A stretch of 64,000 bases of DNA, from the NCBI GenBank assembly GCA_024640085.1, contig JAHEFR010000002.1:1-64000 (forward strand), given 5' to 3'. Below the pieces are notes generated by a model. That model was not told the origin of the DNA. It saw nothing but the letters and a program-made list of their open reading frames with translations, and ran no database searches. Source of the DNA: Gammaproteobacteria bacterium (GTDB lineage Bacteria > Pseudomonadota > Gammaproteobacteria > Steroidobacterales > XN24). Both the position numbers and the translations under genes were made by a program. Position 1 is the first letter of the stretch. Each line of letters starts with the position of its first letter. This document shows positions 8,039 through 16,897 of this stretch, one piece after another.

Positions 8039-8397
8039 CCTGAGCAGTCGTTGCCGTCATAGGTATAAGCGATGACGTGCTCGTCCTCACCCAGGGTGAA
8101 CGAGGTCTTGCACCAGTAGGTCTCGACCCGTGTCGGCTTGGATAAGGTCACCGGCTGTCCTGTGAGAGGATCGGTTGTCGTCATCGACTTGCCGCCTATG
8201 GTCTCGGTCCGGACGGTGGCGTAGACGAACACCGTCCGCCCGTCCTTATCTACCAGGACGTCGCCGGGCTCTCCCCAGACATCGACGAGTTCGGCATTGG
8301 ATCGTCCTACCCACGACTGAAGTTTCCCTTCGTAACCCGGCGCGGCGCAGGCCGAGGCCAGGATGACGGCCGCAGCGGCCAGTGACGAAACTCTCAT
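8026..8397 (-). CDS. Small lipoprotein, function unknown
   Basis: Predicted 123 residues with a lipoprotein signal (MRVSSLAAAAVILASACA; lipobox LASAC, Cys 17). The mature part has WVGRSNAELVDVWGEP and Y.W.C.TSF, which resembles small conserved lipoproteins with a BamE/SmpA-like WxG...L...WG pattern. That likeness is inference. Cysteines near the C-terminus (YWCKT, NDCSG) could form a disulfide. Confidence 0.75.
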   Translation of the reverse strand: MRVSSLAAAAVILASACAAPGYEGKLQSWVGRSNAELVDVWGEPGDVLVDKDGRTVFVYATVRTETIGGKSMTTTDPLTGQPVTLSKPTRVETYWCKTSFTLGEDEHVIAYTYDGNDCSGHGR

Positions 8398-8581
8398 GGC
8401 GTCTCTCCAGTCACGACCCGGCTCTGATTGTAGGCCGGATCAATCTTCTAGACCGCCGTCGCGATAATTGATTCAACCTGTACTGCGGGTCGGAAGAGAC
8501 AGGTCGCGCTCCGGTATCGAAGGAAGGATGGCCCGTTGGTCGCGGTGGTGCGGCCGGATGCGCCGCTGACGGCGGGTAATC

Positions 8582-10333
8582 TCAGACGGGCCAGAATATC
8601 GGCACCAGCCAGATCAGCATGGCGGCCGAAATCAGCGTCAGCGGCATCCCGACACGGACAAAGTCCCGGAAGCGGTAGCGTCCCGGACCGTATACCAGCA
8701 GGCAGGCCGGTTCCAGCGGCGTGAGGAAGGACAGGGAAGCCGCCAGGGTGACGAGTATGGACAGGGAACGCGGATCGAGCCCCAGGGACTGGCCCGTAGC
8801 AACGGCCACCGGCAGGACGACCAGGGCAGCGGCCGCGTTGGACATGGGTTGGGTCAGTATCAGGGTGATCAATACCAGGGTGCCGAGGACGGCAGTGGTG
8901 CCCATCGGCGCCGCCCAGGCGACCATATGCGCCGCCAGGAACGCCGCCGTGCCGGTGGTCTCCATGGCCAGCCCCAGGGCTGTCATGCCGCCGATCAGGA
9001 CGATCAGCCGCCACTCGATGAACGAGTAAGCCTCCTCCATGGTGATGCACCGGAGAAGAACAGCGCCCAGGGCCGCCAGAAGGAGGGCTACCGACAAGGG
9101 CAGCAAGCCGGTCCCACCCACGCCGAGTGCGGCCGCCAGAAGCGCCAGCACGAAGGCGCCGTTGCGGGGCCCGGCGCCCGCGGCCGTGGTCGGGGACAGG
9201 CCCCACAAGTCGGGATTTCCCTCCAGTTGGGCCAGCTGTTCCTTGTCTCCCTGCAGCAGCAGCACGTCGCCAGGGTGGAGCACCATGTTGGCGATCCTGG
9301 CCGGATACGGGCGACCGCCCCGGTAGATCGCCAGCACCGATACCCCGAAGCGGCTGCGGAAGGACAGTTCCCTCAGGCTGCTTCCGGCCAGCCTCGACTG
9401 GGGAGTGATGACCGCCTCCGCCAACAGCAGATGGCGGCTGACCTCGCCCTGCTCCGCCGCGATGTGCAGGTCGCCTTTCTCCTTCACGCCCATGAGCCCC
9501 TTGCGGGTCGTCATCACGATCAACTCGTCGCCGATACGCAGCTTCCTCATCGGGTGCGGCGGCAGGCGCCGCCCCTCTCTGATCACGGCCAGTGGCTCGA
9601 TCTCGCGCTGGTCGAGCCCGAGATCGGTAAGGCTGACCCCGATCAGGGGCGAGCGCTCGGGGACGACGAGTTCCGACAGATAGGTCTGGACCCGGTATTC
9701 CTCCGCCAGGGAGGACTCCTCCCATTTCGGCAGCATCCGGTAACCAAACAGGCTCATCCAGGCGATCCCTGCCAGCGCCACGGCGAACCCGACGGCGGTA
9801 AACTCGAATAGCCCGTAGCCCTCCATGCCCATGCGCTGCGCCAGACCGCTGGCGGCCATGTTGGTCGAGGTCCCGATCAGGGTGCAACTCCCCCCCAGGA
9901 TGGACGCATAGGCCAGCGGCATCAGCAGACGGGCTGGCCCGGGGCGGGCGTCGCGGGTGTAGGCCATGGCCGCGGGCATCAGGATCGCCGTGGCGCTGGT
10001 GTTACTGAAAAACGCTGATACGGCAGCGGTAAACGACATCACCGAGCCGATCACCCCGGGCTGGCTGGACACAGGAAACCGTCGGAGGCGTTCGGCCAGT
10101 CTTCCCATCACACCCGTCTTGACCACGGCCCCGGAGATGATGAATACACTGCACAGGATGATGATGATCTCGCTGGCGAATCCCGCAAATGCCTGCACGG
10201 GCGTCAAGATGTCGCCTACGATCAGTGCCGTCAGCATGAGGAGCGTGACCACGTCCACCGGCAGCCACTCGGTAACGAACAACGTGAGCGCCACGGCCAG
10301 CAGCGTCAGGAGCAGGATCATGTCGGCGCTCAT
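8582..10333 (-). CDS. SLC13-family permease with two RCK_C (TrkA-C) domains
   Basis: Membrane protein of 583 residues of the divalent anion/sodium symporter superfamily. N-terminal helices (1-190) are followed by two cytosolic TrkA-C-like domains (about 200-370; ERSPLIGVSLTDLGL...DELIVMTTRKG and SRLAGSSLRELSFRSRFGVSVLAIYRGG...GDVLLLQGD). C-terminal helices follow, with TQPMSNAAAALVVLPVAVA. The NTSATAILMPAA signature occurs in the N-terminal half. Substrates in this group include sulfate and dicarboxylates; this one cannot be assigned. Single gene, divergent from the next. Confidence 0.9.
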   Translation of the reverse strand: MSADMILLLTLLAVALTLFVTEWLPVDVVTLLMLTALIVGDILTPVQAFAGFASEIIIILCSVFIISGAVVKTGVMGRLAERLRRFPVSSQPGVIGSVMSFTAAVSAFFSNTSATAILMPAAMAYTRDARPGPARLLMPLAYASILGGSCTLIGTSTNMAASGLAQRMGMEGYGLFEFTAVGFAVALAGIAWMSLFGYRMLPKWEESSLAEEYRVQTYLSELVVPERSPLIGVSLTDLGLDQREIEPLAVIREGRRLPPHPMRKLRIGDELIVMTTRKGLMGVKEKGDLHIAAEQGEVSRHLLLAEAVITPQSRLAGSSLRELSFRSRFGVSVLAIYRGGRPYPARIANMVLHPGDVLLLQGDKEQLAQLEGNPDLWGLSPTTAAGAGPRNGAFVLALLAAALGVGGTGLLPLSVALLLAALGAVLLRCITMEEAYSFIEWRLIVLIGGMTALGLAMETTGTAAFLAAHMVAWAAPMGTTAVLGTLVLITLILTQPMSNAAAALVVLPVAVATGQSLGLDPRSLSILVTLAASLSFLTPLEPACLLVYGPGRYRFRDFVRVGMPLTLISAAMLIWLVPIFWPV

Positions 10334-10439
10334 GGCAGAATTCTAGGGGATATCCCGCCCGGCGGGTTGCGCCGGATACGAAATTGCGACACGGGCGTGA
10401 TAATGCCCTCGAGGACCCATCGACAGGAGAGGTCGGTTA

Positions 10440-10922
10440 ATGACTAAGAAGACTCGTCGGGCGGCGGCACGGAGACTGGCCGCGACGTCTGCTCTGGTAC
10501 TGTGGCTGGGCCAATCGCTGCCCGCGGCTGCCGAGCTCTCCGAACTGCTCCTCGGTTGCCGCCATGATCCCGACGACCGGATCCTGACCCTGGTGTGCGA
10601 CCGGGTCGAAAGGGAGGCGGGAATGGTGGCCGCAGACGCGGGTTACCGGGTGACCCTCAGCGTGGGCAAGCCGGTCATGCCTCAACACCCCGCCGCGGAC
10701 GCGCGGACGCTGGACATCCAGGTCACCGGGACACGGCCCGGAAGCCAGTTCGGCACCAAGCGTATCGAGGCGCTCCTGTCTGGCAGCTACGCTGCGGACC
10801 CGGCCGGGGGATGGGAGAGCGAGTTGACCGCCGAAGGCGCCCCGCGGGACCTGGTCCACCCGATCGCGGACGCTTTGCTGACAAGGATCGCGGTGTTCCT
10901 GGCCACCAACCCCGCAGATTGA
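10440..10922 (+). CDS. Secreted protein of unknown function
   Basis: Predicted 160 residues with a signal peptide (RRLAATSALVLWLGQSLPAAA). The mature part starts ELSELLLGCRHDPDDRILTLVCDRV and has two cysteines that could pair. I recognise no family. GACAGGAGAGG lies just upstream of ATG 10440. The TPR-2OG gene follows 54 nt later on the same strand. Confidence 0.65.
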   Translation: MTKKTRRAAARRLAATSALVLWLGQSLPAAAELSELLLGCRHDPDDRILTLVCDRVEREAGMVAADAGYRVTLSVGKPVMPQHPAADARTLDIQVTGTRPGSQFGTKRIEALLSGSYAADPAGGWESELTAEGAPRDLVHPIADALLTRIAVFLATNPAD

Positions 10923-10976
10923 CATCGCCGGGCAAACGCCAGCACTAGCGGCCGCCGCTACTATAATGCGACCGGC

Positions 10977-12767
10977 ATGGTGATCGAAGACTTCCAGACG
11001 CTGTTCTGGCGCGCCCTCAAGGCCCATAGGGAGGGGGACCTGGCCGCCGCTGCGGCCGGTTACCGTGACGTCCTGGCAGCCAACCCCGACCATATCGATG
11101 CGATCCATTACCTCGGTATGGTGGCGTATCAGCAAGGCGAGATCGCCCAGGCCCTGGATCAGGTCGGGAGCGCGGCCCGGATGCGGCCGGATGACAGCGC
11201 TATCCTGGCGAACCTGGGTATGGTGTTGCTGGCCGCAGGCCAGTCCCGGGAGGTAGTGCGGGTACTGGGCAAATCCCTGGAGATCCGCCCCGATCAGCCC
11301 AACGCACTCCTCAACCTGGCGCTAGCCTATTCTGCCCTGGGTCAACCGGACGAAGCGGCGGACTGTTATCGGCGGGTGCTGGACCTCGCCCCCGGGCTCG
11401 CGGCCGCGCGCCTGTCCCTGGCCCAGATCATGCTCAATGCGCGTCGGCCGGAAAGAGCCCGGGAGATACTGGATTCCGGACTGGCCCTCGATCCGGAGGA
11501 TGCCGACCTCCGCCTCGCCCTGGGCCAATCCCTGGAGATGGCCGGGGACCTGGCCGGAGCGACGGCATGCTTCCGGCATACCGCCGACAGTCATCCGGGC
11601 CACCGGTCCCGTGCCCTCACCCGACTGAGCGGCGCATTGAGGAAACAACACCTGCCGGGCTCTGCACTGGTCGCCGCGCGGTCAGCAGCGTGGGCCGACG
11701 GCGGGGATCACGCTGCCTGGCGCGCCGTCGGGCAGGCCCTCAAGGAGTTGGGCTGGCTGCATCAGGCGGCGGATACGTTCCGGCGCGCCCACGATCTGCT
11801 GCGGGACTCCGGGGGCAGCGACAGCGAGCTGCCGACCTTCTCGCGCACCTCCCGCGCCAAGCTCCGCCACGACATCCAGCAGATTGAATACCTGTCGGAC
11901 CAGGGGCTGGCGGACAAATCCCTTCATTCGATTGCGAAGCGCCTCAGGCTGGTCATGGAGGGCATGCCCGACTCGCTGCCCGATGGCCAGGTGGTGAGCC
12001 TGCCGTCACCGGTACGACGCCGGCTGCGCGGGATCTACAACCGCTGCCATCGTTACCGGGAGACGCCCGCGCTGGAGGGCCCGGCGATCGACCCAGGCCT
12101 CGTGGCGGAAGAGATCGCCGACGATTACCAGAGCCGTCCACCAGGCATCGCGTGGATCGACGGATTCCTCACCGCGGCGGCTCTTGAGTCCCTGCGCCGT
12201 TTCTGCCTCGAGTCCACCATCTGGTACGACTTCGAGCACCGCAATGGCTATGTAGGGGCTTATCTCCAGGACGGTTTCAATTGCCCGCTGCTGCTACAGA
12301 TCGCCGACGAACTGCCCCGCTCGTTGCCGCAGATCTTCGGCGACCACGTCCTCATGCAATTGTGGGCGTACAAGTACGACAGCCGCCTGGACGGCATCGA
12401 CATGCACGCGGACTTCGCCGCGGTGAACGTGAATTTCTGGATCACCCCTAACCAGGCCAATCTCGACCCCGACAGCGGCGGGATGGTCATCTGGGACCGG
12501 GAAGCACCCCCGGAGTGGGGCGTGGACGAATACAATACCTACGACCCCGCTCAGCAGCGGCGCATCCTCGACTACCTGGAACGTGAAGGCGCCTCGCGAC
12601 TGGTAGTGCCCTACCGCGAGAATCGCTGCGTGATCTTCGATTCGGACCTTTTCCACAAGACCGACGACATCCACTTCGGCGACCGCTACGAGGATCGCCG
12701 CATCAACGTGACCATGCTGTACGGAACCCGCGGCGGCGAACGGGGCCGCCACGGAGTTCGGCAGTGA
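10977..12767 (+). CDS. TPR protein with C-terminal 2OG-Fe(II) oxygenase-like domain
   Basis: Soluble protein of 596 residues. Residues 1-280 hold about seven tetratricopeptide repeats (HIDAIHYLGMVAYQQGE, ALLNLALAYSALGQPDEAADCYRR and so on). Residues 390-590 look like a double-stranded beta-helix oxygenase: an HxD pair at H477/D479 (GIDMHADFAAVN), distal H560 (DLFHKTDD) and an arginine in DRRINVT at about 574. That H-D-H-R set binds Fe(II) and 2-oxoglutarate in this superfamily. Target unknown; TPR-fused oxygenases often modify proteins or glycan-linked partners. No promoter motif is clear. Confidence 0.85.
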   Translation: MVIEDFQTLFWRALKAHREGDLAAAAAGYRDVLAANPDHIDAIHYLGMVAYQQGEIAQALDQVGSAARMRPDDSAILANLGMVLLAAGQSREVVRVLGKSLEIRPDQPNALLNLALAYSALGQPDEAADCYRRVLDLAPGLAAARLSLAQIMLNARRPERAREILDSGLALDPEDADLRLALGQSLEMAGDLAGATACFRHTADSHPGHRSRALTRLSGALRKQHLPGSALVAARSAAWADGGDHAAWRAVGQALKELGWLHQAADTFRRAHDLLRDSGGSDSELPTFSRTSRAKLRHDIQQIEYLSDQGLADKSLHSIAKRLRLVMEGMPDSLPDGQVVSLPSPVRRRLRGIYNRCHRYRETPALEGPAIDPGLVAEEIADDYQSRPPGIAWIDGFLTAAALESLRRFCLESTIWYDFEHRNGYVGAYLQDGFNCPLLLQIADELPRSLPQIFGDHVLMQLWAYKYDSRLDGIDMHADFAAVNVNFWITPNQANLDPDSGGMVIWDREAPPEWGVDEYNTYDPAQQRRILDYLEREGASRLVVPYRENRCVIFDSDLFHKTDDIHFGDRYEDRRINVTMLYGTRGGERGRHGVRQ

Positions 12768-12809
12768 GCGTGAGAGCGGCAGCGACCTGGCGGCCGTCGG
12801 GCCGACCGA

Positions 12810-13646
12810 TCAGCCCGAGACCTGGTGCAGGTACACGTCCTGCTGGGGGAACGGGATCGTGATTCCCTCGTCGTCGAACCGCTTCTTGATCTTCTCGTTG
12901 ATATCGAAATACACCGGCCAGTAGTCGGCAGTCTTGACCCAGGGCCGCACGGCGAAATTCACGCTGCTGTCCGCCAGCTCCAGCACGCCGATGGTGGCTT
13001 CGGGCTCTTTCAGCACCCGCTCGTCCTCCGCCAGCACCTGGCCGATGACGCGTCGGACCTTGTCCAGGTCGTCCCCGTATCCGACGCCGAACACCAAGTC
13101 CACGCGGCGCGTGTCCTTGGCTGAATAGTTGACGATGGTGCCGGAGGTGATCTGGCCGTTGGGCACCACGATCGTTTTGTTGTCGCCGGTCCGCAGGGTG
13201 GTGGTGAAAATCTGTATCGCCTCCACGACGCCGGCGATCCCCGCTGCCTCGACGAAGTCACCGACCTTGAAGGGACGGAAGATAATGATCAGTACGCCGG
13301 CCGCGAAATTGGCCAGCGACCCCTGCAGAGCCAGACCGACGGCAAAACCGGCGGCGCCGAGGACCGCGATGAACGAGGTGGTCTGGACCCCGAGCTGAGC
13401 GACAGCGGCCAGGACGACAAAAGTTAGCAGGCCGATGTATACGATATTCCGCAGGAAACCGCCCAGGGTGGAGTCGGTTCCGGCCTTCGCCATGCCTTTC
13501 TGGACCAGTCCGGCAAGCCAGCGGGCCACCCACCGGCCGATCACGAAGATGATCAGGGCGGTGATCAGCTTGATCCCGAACTCCGTCCCGAGGGCGTAGG
13601 CCTTGGCCACCAAGTCTCCGTTCATGACCTGATCGATCTCTTCCAT
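12810..13646 (-). CDS. mscS: Small-conductance mechanosensitive channel (MscS family)
   Basis: Predicted 278 residues. N-terminal helices, then the pore-lining TM3 with the Gly/Ala pattern FIAVLGAAGFAVGLALQGSLANFAAGVLIIIFRPFKVGDFVE, and the cytosolic beta domain with VVPNGQITSGTIVNYS. Length and order match E. coli MscS (286 residues). It opens under hypo-osmotic tension. Start ATG 13646 has GGAGG 7 nt upstream (13654-13658); the longer frame to 13706 is discarded. Confidence 0.95.
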   Translation of the reverse strand: MEEIDQVMNGDLVAKAYALGTEFGIKLITALIIFVIGRWVARWLAGLVQKGMAKAGTDSTLGGFLRNIVYIGLLTFVVLAAVAQLGVQTTSFIAVLGAAGFAVGLALQGSLANFAAGVLIIIFRPFKVGDFVEAAGIAGVVEAIQIFTTTLRTGDNKTIVVPNGQITSGTIVNYSAKDTRRVDLVFGVGYGDDLDKVRRVIGQVLAEDERVLKEPEATIGVLELADSSVNFAVRPWVKTADYWPVYFDINEKIKKRFDDEGITIPFPQQDVYLHQVSG

Positions 13647-13724
13647 GTTCCATCCTCCCAGTGGGAAATCTGTGGCGCCGCACCCTACCAGAGGCGGTCC
13701 GGCCAAGCCAAGTGGGGATCACCG

Positions 13725-13752
13725 AAAAAAAAAGCGGGCCCAAAGGCCCGCT
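13725..13752 (-). terminator. Rho-independent terminator of the DUF6502-DUF5666 operon
   Basis: On the minus strand GCGGGCC (13751-13745), a short TTTG loop, GGCCCGC (13740-13734) and nine Ts (13733-13725). A textbook intrinsic terminator about 30 nt after the DUF5666 gene. Confidence 0.93.
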
Positions 13753-13780
13753 GCCGATGCGAAAAGGGGGAATTGAGACG

Positions 13781-15244
13781 TTAGTCTTCAAGGCTGGCCT
13801 GGTCGGCGGTCAACACCGCACCGTCCCAGGTGCCGTCGACCTCGACTAGCCGGCCCTCAGCCGCATCGAAAAATTGTTGCGCCGGGATCTGCACCTCGTC
13901 GGCACCCTCGAACTCCGTCCCGGCGTTAGTGGTGACCGGCACACCGAGGATGCTGAAACCCGGCGCATTGACGTTCTCCGCCGTCCCGCGGATCTCTACC
14001 TCGTCCTCCGGGTCGTCCCGTTCCACGCGCTGTGCCAGGAAAAGACCCTGGTCGTCCTCCAAACCGCGAATCTCGACCCAGTCGCCCACGCGCAGGTCGG
14101 CGATGCCGAAGATCTGCATGTCCTGGAGCTTGTCCTCGAAACTGGTGCTCGTATCGGTCTGCACCTGGATCCCGAGCACGGTGAACGTACCGGTCGCCAC
14201 GCTCACGGCCTCCACGGGCGCGAATGCCTCCAGTCGACCCTCGGGATGGAACTGGATCTTGTCGGCGACAATGGATCCGTCGGCCTGCAATTCTCCCTCC
14301 GCTTCCAGGCGCACGTTGAGCCCGACGTCTGCCTGGGTGCCCCGCTCGAACTGGGTCGAAGCGGTGGTCCTCACCCGGATACCGAAGACGTCGAAGTCCG
14401 AGGCGGAACGGAACCCGGTTACGTAACCCTCGACCTCGGCGTCGTCACCGTCCTCGCCCAGGTCATCACCGGTCAGATCGTTCTCCCGCTGCACACGCGT
14501 CGCGATCAGCGCTCCCTCGATGGAGAAGGCAGACCCATTGGCCTCCACGAAGTCGCCGTTGGCGGGACCACCCGCCGGGAAGTCGTCCAGCTGAGCGCCG
14601 GAGTAATCCACGGTCTGCGCGCCAACATCGAACGTAAAGGCGCCGCTGTCCAGGTTGGCGATGAATCCTTTCAGTTCGAACAGGGCAGCCGCCGAGCGCT
14701 CGATCCGGGTGGCGCGCATGAAACCGTCGGCGTCGGGGAGCCCGCTGATCTCTATCACGTCCCCTTCCGCGAGCGCATCGAGGGAGCCCGGCTGGATGGA
14801 GTCGTCGAAGACTGTCGCGGTCGTCACCCGGACCGGCTGACCCAGTACGCGGAACGTCTGGCTGACCAGATCGATACTGCCAACCTCCACCGGACCCTTG
14901 ACGGCGGCGGCGTATGACACAGTGTCCGCTGTCCCCGTGGCTCCATCGTCGTCGATCATTCCCTTGACCACCACGACCTGCCCGACGGCGAGATCGTCCT
15001 GACCACCGGGACTCCCTTCCACCGTGAACTGGGCGTCGCTGGTGTCGAACCTGACGCCATTGACGATGACGCTGCCGAAGCCGTCGATGGGGCCGACGGC
15101 GACGCCGCCCCTGTCGATCCCGCCGCTCGGGGGAGGCGGATTAACAACCGGATCCGAACCGCTACCGCCGCCACCGCAACCGGCGGCCATCAGCGCCGCG
15201 GCAAGGACCAGAACTATTCGACCACTTCTGTACTGCTCTTTCAT
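13781..15244 (-). CDS. DUF5666 lipoprotein
   Basis: Predicted 487 residues with a lipoprotein signal (VLVLAALMAAGCGGGGSGSD). The rest is a chain of about six small beta domains of the DUF5666 type. Each has a core like VGPIDGFGSVIVNGVRFD, VEIRGLEDDQGLFLAQRVER or EVEIRGTAENVNAPGFSILGVPV, an OB-fold-like pattern. Function is unknown; surface or periplasmic anchoring follows from the lipobox. I start at ATG 15244 (GAGG 5 nt upstream), 16 nt after the DUF6502 stop, so the two are co-transcribed. A terminator follows. Confidence 0.85.
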   Translation of the reverse strand: MKEQYRSGRIVLVLAAALMAAGCGGGGSGSDPVVNPPPPSGGIDRGGVAVGPIDGFGSVIVNGVRFDTSDAQFTVEGSPGGQDDLAVGQVVVVKGMIDDDGATGTADTVSYAAAVKGPVEVGSIDLVSQTFRVLGQPVRVTTATVFDDSIQPGSLDALAEGDVIEISGLPDADGFMRATRIERSAAALFELKGFIANLDSGAFTFDVGAQTVDYSGAQLDDFPAGGPANGDFVEANGSAFSIEGALIATRVQRENDLTGDDLGEDGDDAEVEGYVTGFRSASDFDVFGIRVRTTASTQFERGTQADVGLNVRLEAEGELQADGSIVADKIQFHPEGRLEAFAPVEAVSVATGTFTVLGIQVQTDTSTSFEDKLQDMQIFGIADLRVGDWVEIRGLEDDQGLFLAQRVERDDPEDEVEIRGTAENVNAPGFSILGVPVTTNAGTEFEGADEVQIPAQQFFDAAEGRLVEVDGTWDGAVLTADQASLED

Positions 15245-15260
15245 ACCAACCTCGTGCGCC

Positions 15261-16100
15261 CTAGGCGCTGTTATCTTCAGCGCCCGCCTTTTCGGCACTG
15301 TCCTCGTTCTCGATCATGTAGATACCTGCGCCCAGGCGTACCGTCTTCTTGGCAGCGCCCGAACCGGCACGGTTCTCGTGCAGCCAGCGATCGACCAGCT
15401 CAAGGAAAGCCTGGCCGTGCTCCTCCAGAAACTCACGAAATTCGGCCACCCGTCGAGTGGGCACTCGCGGCTCGGTGGCGCGCCCCTCGATGCGTGACGG
15501 CGCGCCCTCCGGGCGCACCAGATTCCACGCGACGGTGCTGCCCAGATCATTGACTACGCTGCCCGCCCGGAGGACCGACTCCGGGTCCAGGGGGTCCGGC
15601 ATGTAATAGCGACTGATCGCCCGAAGCCAACCGTCCTCCTCTGCGACGGCACCGGCCTTGACGAGTTCCTTGAGCATGGCGCTGGCGGGAATGTCGCCCC
15701 CGTACCGCCGGTGCAACGCGTCGAAGGATGCGTCCCTTCCCTCTCGGCGCAAAGGCATGGGAGCCCCGTCTTCGCCCAAAAAATCCGGATCCTGGAACCA
15801 GCCGGACAGGAGTCGCGTGGCGTTACTGGTCTTGCTCAGCCCCGGGGCGGGCTCGCCCTCGAGCAGGTCTCTCCGGCGCTTGACCTCTCGTCGGGTCAGG
15901 CCCGTGAGTATGGAAACTCTCGATGCATTGGTCTGGCGTCCTCCAATGCCGTAGTCCCGACCTGCGACCTCCACGTAGACGGTCTTGGACAGCTCTGCGA
16001 ACTCCTTCCACATGACGCCGTTTTTCAACAAGAGCCGCACGATCGGGCGTAACATGGCCTGACAGGACTTCAGCATGGTTGCCTTGGGATCGGCTTTCAT
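15261..16100 (-). CDS. DUF6502-family protein, probable autoregulator
   Basis: Predicted 279 residues. The N-terminal 90 residues (LRPIVRLLLKNGVMWKEFAEL, then ASRVSILTGLTRREVKRRRDLL) read like a winged helix-turn-helix with an extra helix. The rest is the DUF6502 region. The pair DUF6502-DUF5666 is a recurring neighbourhood in Gammaproteobacteria, function unknown. I choose ATG 16100; there is no Shine-Dalgarno site, and the predicted transcript starts at or within 2 nt of this ATG. The start codon lies inside a perfect inverted repeat, which points to self-regulation. Confidence 0.8.
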   Translation of the reverse strand: MKADPKATMLKSCQAMLRPIVRLLLKNGVMWKEFAELSKTVYVEVAGRDYGIGGRQTNASRVSILTGLTRREVKRRRDLLEGEPAPGLSKTSNATRLLSGWFQDPDFLGEDGAPMPLRREGRDASFDALHRRYGGDIPASAMLKELVKAGAVAEEDGWLRAISRYYMPDPLDPESVLRAGSVVNDLGSTVAWNLVRPEGAPSRIEGRATEPRVPTRRVAEFREFLEEHGQAFLELVDRWLHENRAGSGAAKKTVRLGAGIYMIENEDSAEKAGAEDNSA

Positions 16101-16130
16101 ATTTGTGCATATTAAGCACAAATATGAAAG
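16094..16130. promoter_or_regulatory. Perfect 15-bp inverted repeat, putative operator
   Basis: CTTTCATATTTGTGC (16094-16108) and GCACAAATATGAAAG (16116-16130) are exact reverse complements with a 7-nt spacer. It is A/T-rich in a G/C-rich genome, overlaps the -35/-10 spacer and the -10 box of the DUF6502 promoter, and one arm contains the start codon. This is the layout of an operator for a dimeric repressor, most simply the DUF6502 protein itself. Confidence 0.8.
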
Positions 16131-16136
16131 ATGCAA
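16109..16136 (-). promoter_or_regulatory. Predicted sigma-70 promoter, leaderless
   Basis: On the minus strand -35 TTGCAT (16136-16131), a 16-nt spacer, and -10 TAATAT (16114-16109). A start point 6-8 nt beyond the -10 falls at about 16103-16101, at the ATG at 16100. So the message would have almost no leader. Confidence 0.65.
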
Positions 16137-16279
16137 CTATTTGGTGACGGAGCGATTCCACGTCCCCTGCAAGCACCGACTCCAACGGATCGCCCCGTTC
16201 CCGGACCAATGACTTTTCCTTGCCGTGGCAGGCAGCGTATTCTCACCCCTCCAATCGACACTCACTTCTGGGGATGAGA

Positions 16280-16864
16280 ATGGAATTCTGGATCCTTATC
16301 GGTATCGTCGTCCTCCTCGCCGTCTACGGTATCTCCATCTATAACCGCCTGATCGATCTAAGAAACCGGGTCAAGAACGGGTTCTCCCAGATCGACGTCC
16401 AATTGACCCGCCGCTATGACCTCATCCCCAACCTGGTGGAAGCGGTCAAGGGCTATATGAAACACGAGCGCCAGACCCTGGAGGAGGTCATCACCGCCAG
16501 GAACGCCGCTTCGGCCGGGCTGAAGAGGGCGGCCGCCGACCCGACCGACCCGGCCGCCATCCGGGAACTCTCCGGCGCAGAAGCGACACTGGGGGGCGTG
16601 CTTGGCCGGTTGTTTGCCCTCGCCGAAGCGTATCCGGACCTCAAGGCCAACCAGAACATGTTGCAGTTCCAGGAGGAACTGGCCTCTACCGAGAATCGCG
16701 TGGCCTTTGCCCGGCAGGCGTTCAACGACGCCGTGATGACCTACAACACCGCCCGGGAGAATTTCCCCAACAACTTTGTCGCCAACATGTTTGCCTTCAA
16801 GGCCGCCGAGTTCCTGAAGATCGAGTCGGACGAGAAGCGGACCGCACCGCAGGTGTCCTTCTAG
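16280..16864 (+). CDS. lemA: LemA family protein
   Basis: Predicted 194 residues. One N-terminal membrane helix (FWILIGIVVLLAVYGISIYN), then the LemA pattern LRNRVKNGFSQIDVQLTRRYDLIPNLVEAVKGYMKHE, a helical bundle, and NFPNNFVANMFAFKAAEFLKI at the end. LemA proteins pair with HtpX-like M48 peptidases, as here: the peptidase gene starts 33 nt downstream. GGGG (16270-16273) is 6 nt from ATG 16280; ATG 16274 is also possible. Confidence 0.93.
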   Translation: MEFWILIGIVVLLAVYGISIYNRLIDLRNRVKNGFSQIDVQLTRRYDLIPNLVEAVKGYMKHERQTLEEVITARNAASAGLKRAAADPTDPAAIRELSGAEATLGGVLGRLFALAEAYPDLKANQNMLQFQEELASTENRVAFARQAFNDAVMTYNTARENFPNNFVANMFAFKAAEFLKIESDEKRTAPQVSF

Positions 16865-16897
16865 CGGTTTTCCCGGAGGGCGGACGCTCGCCGGCAC

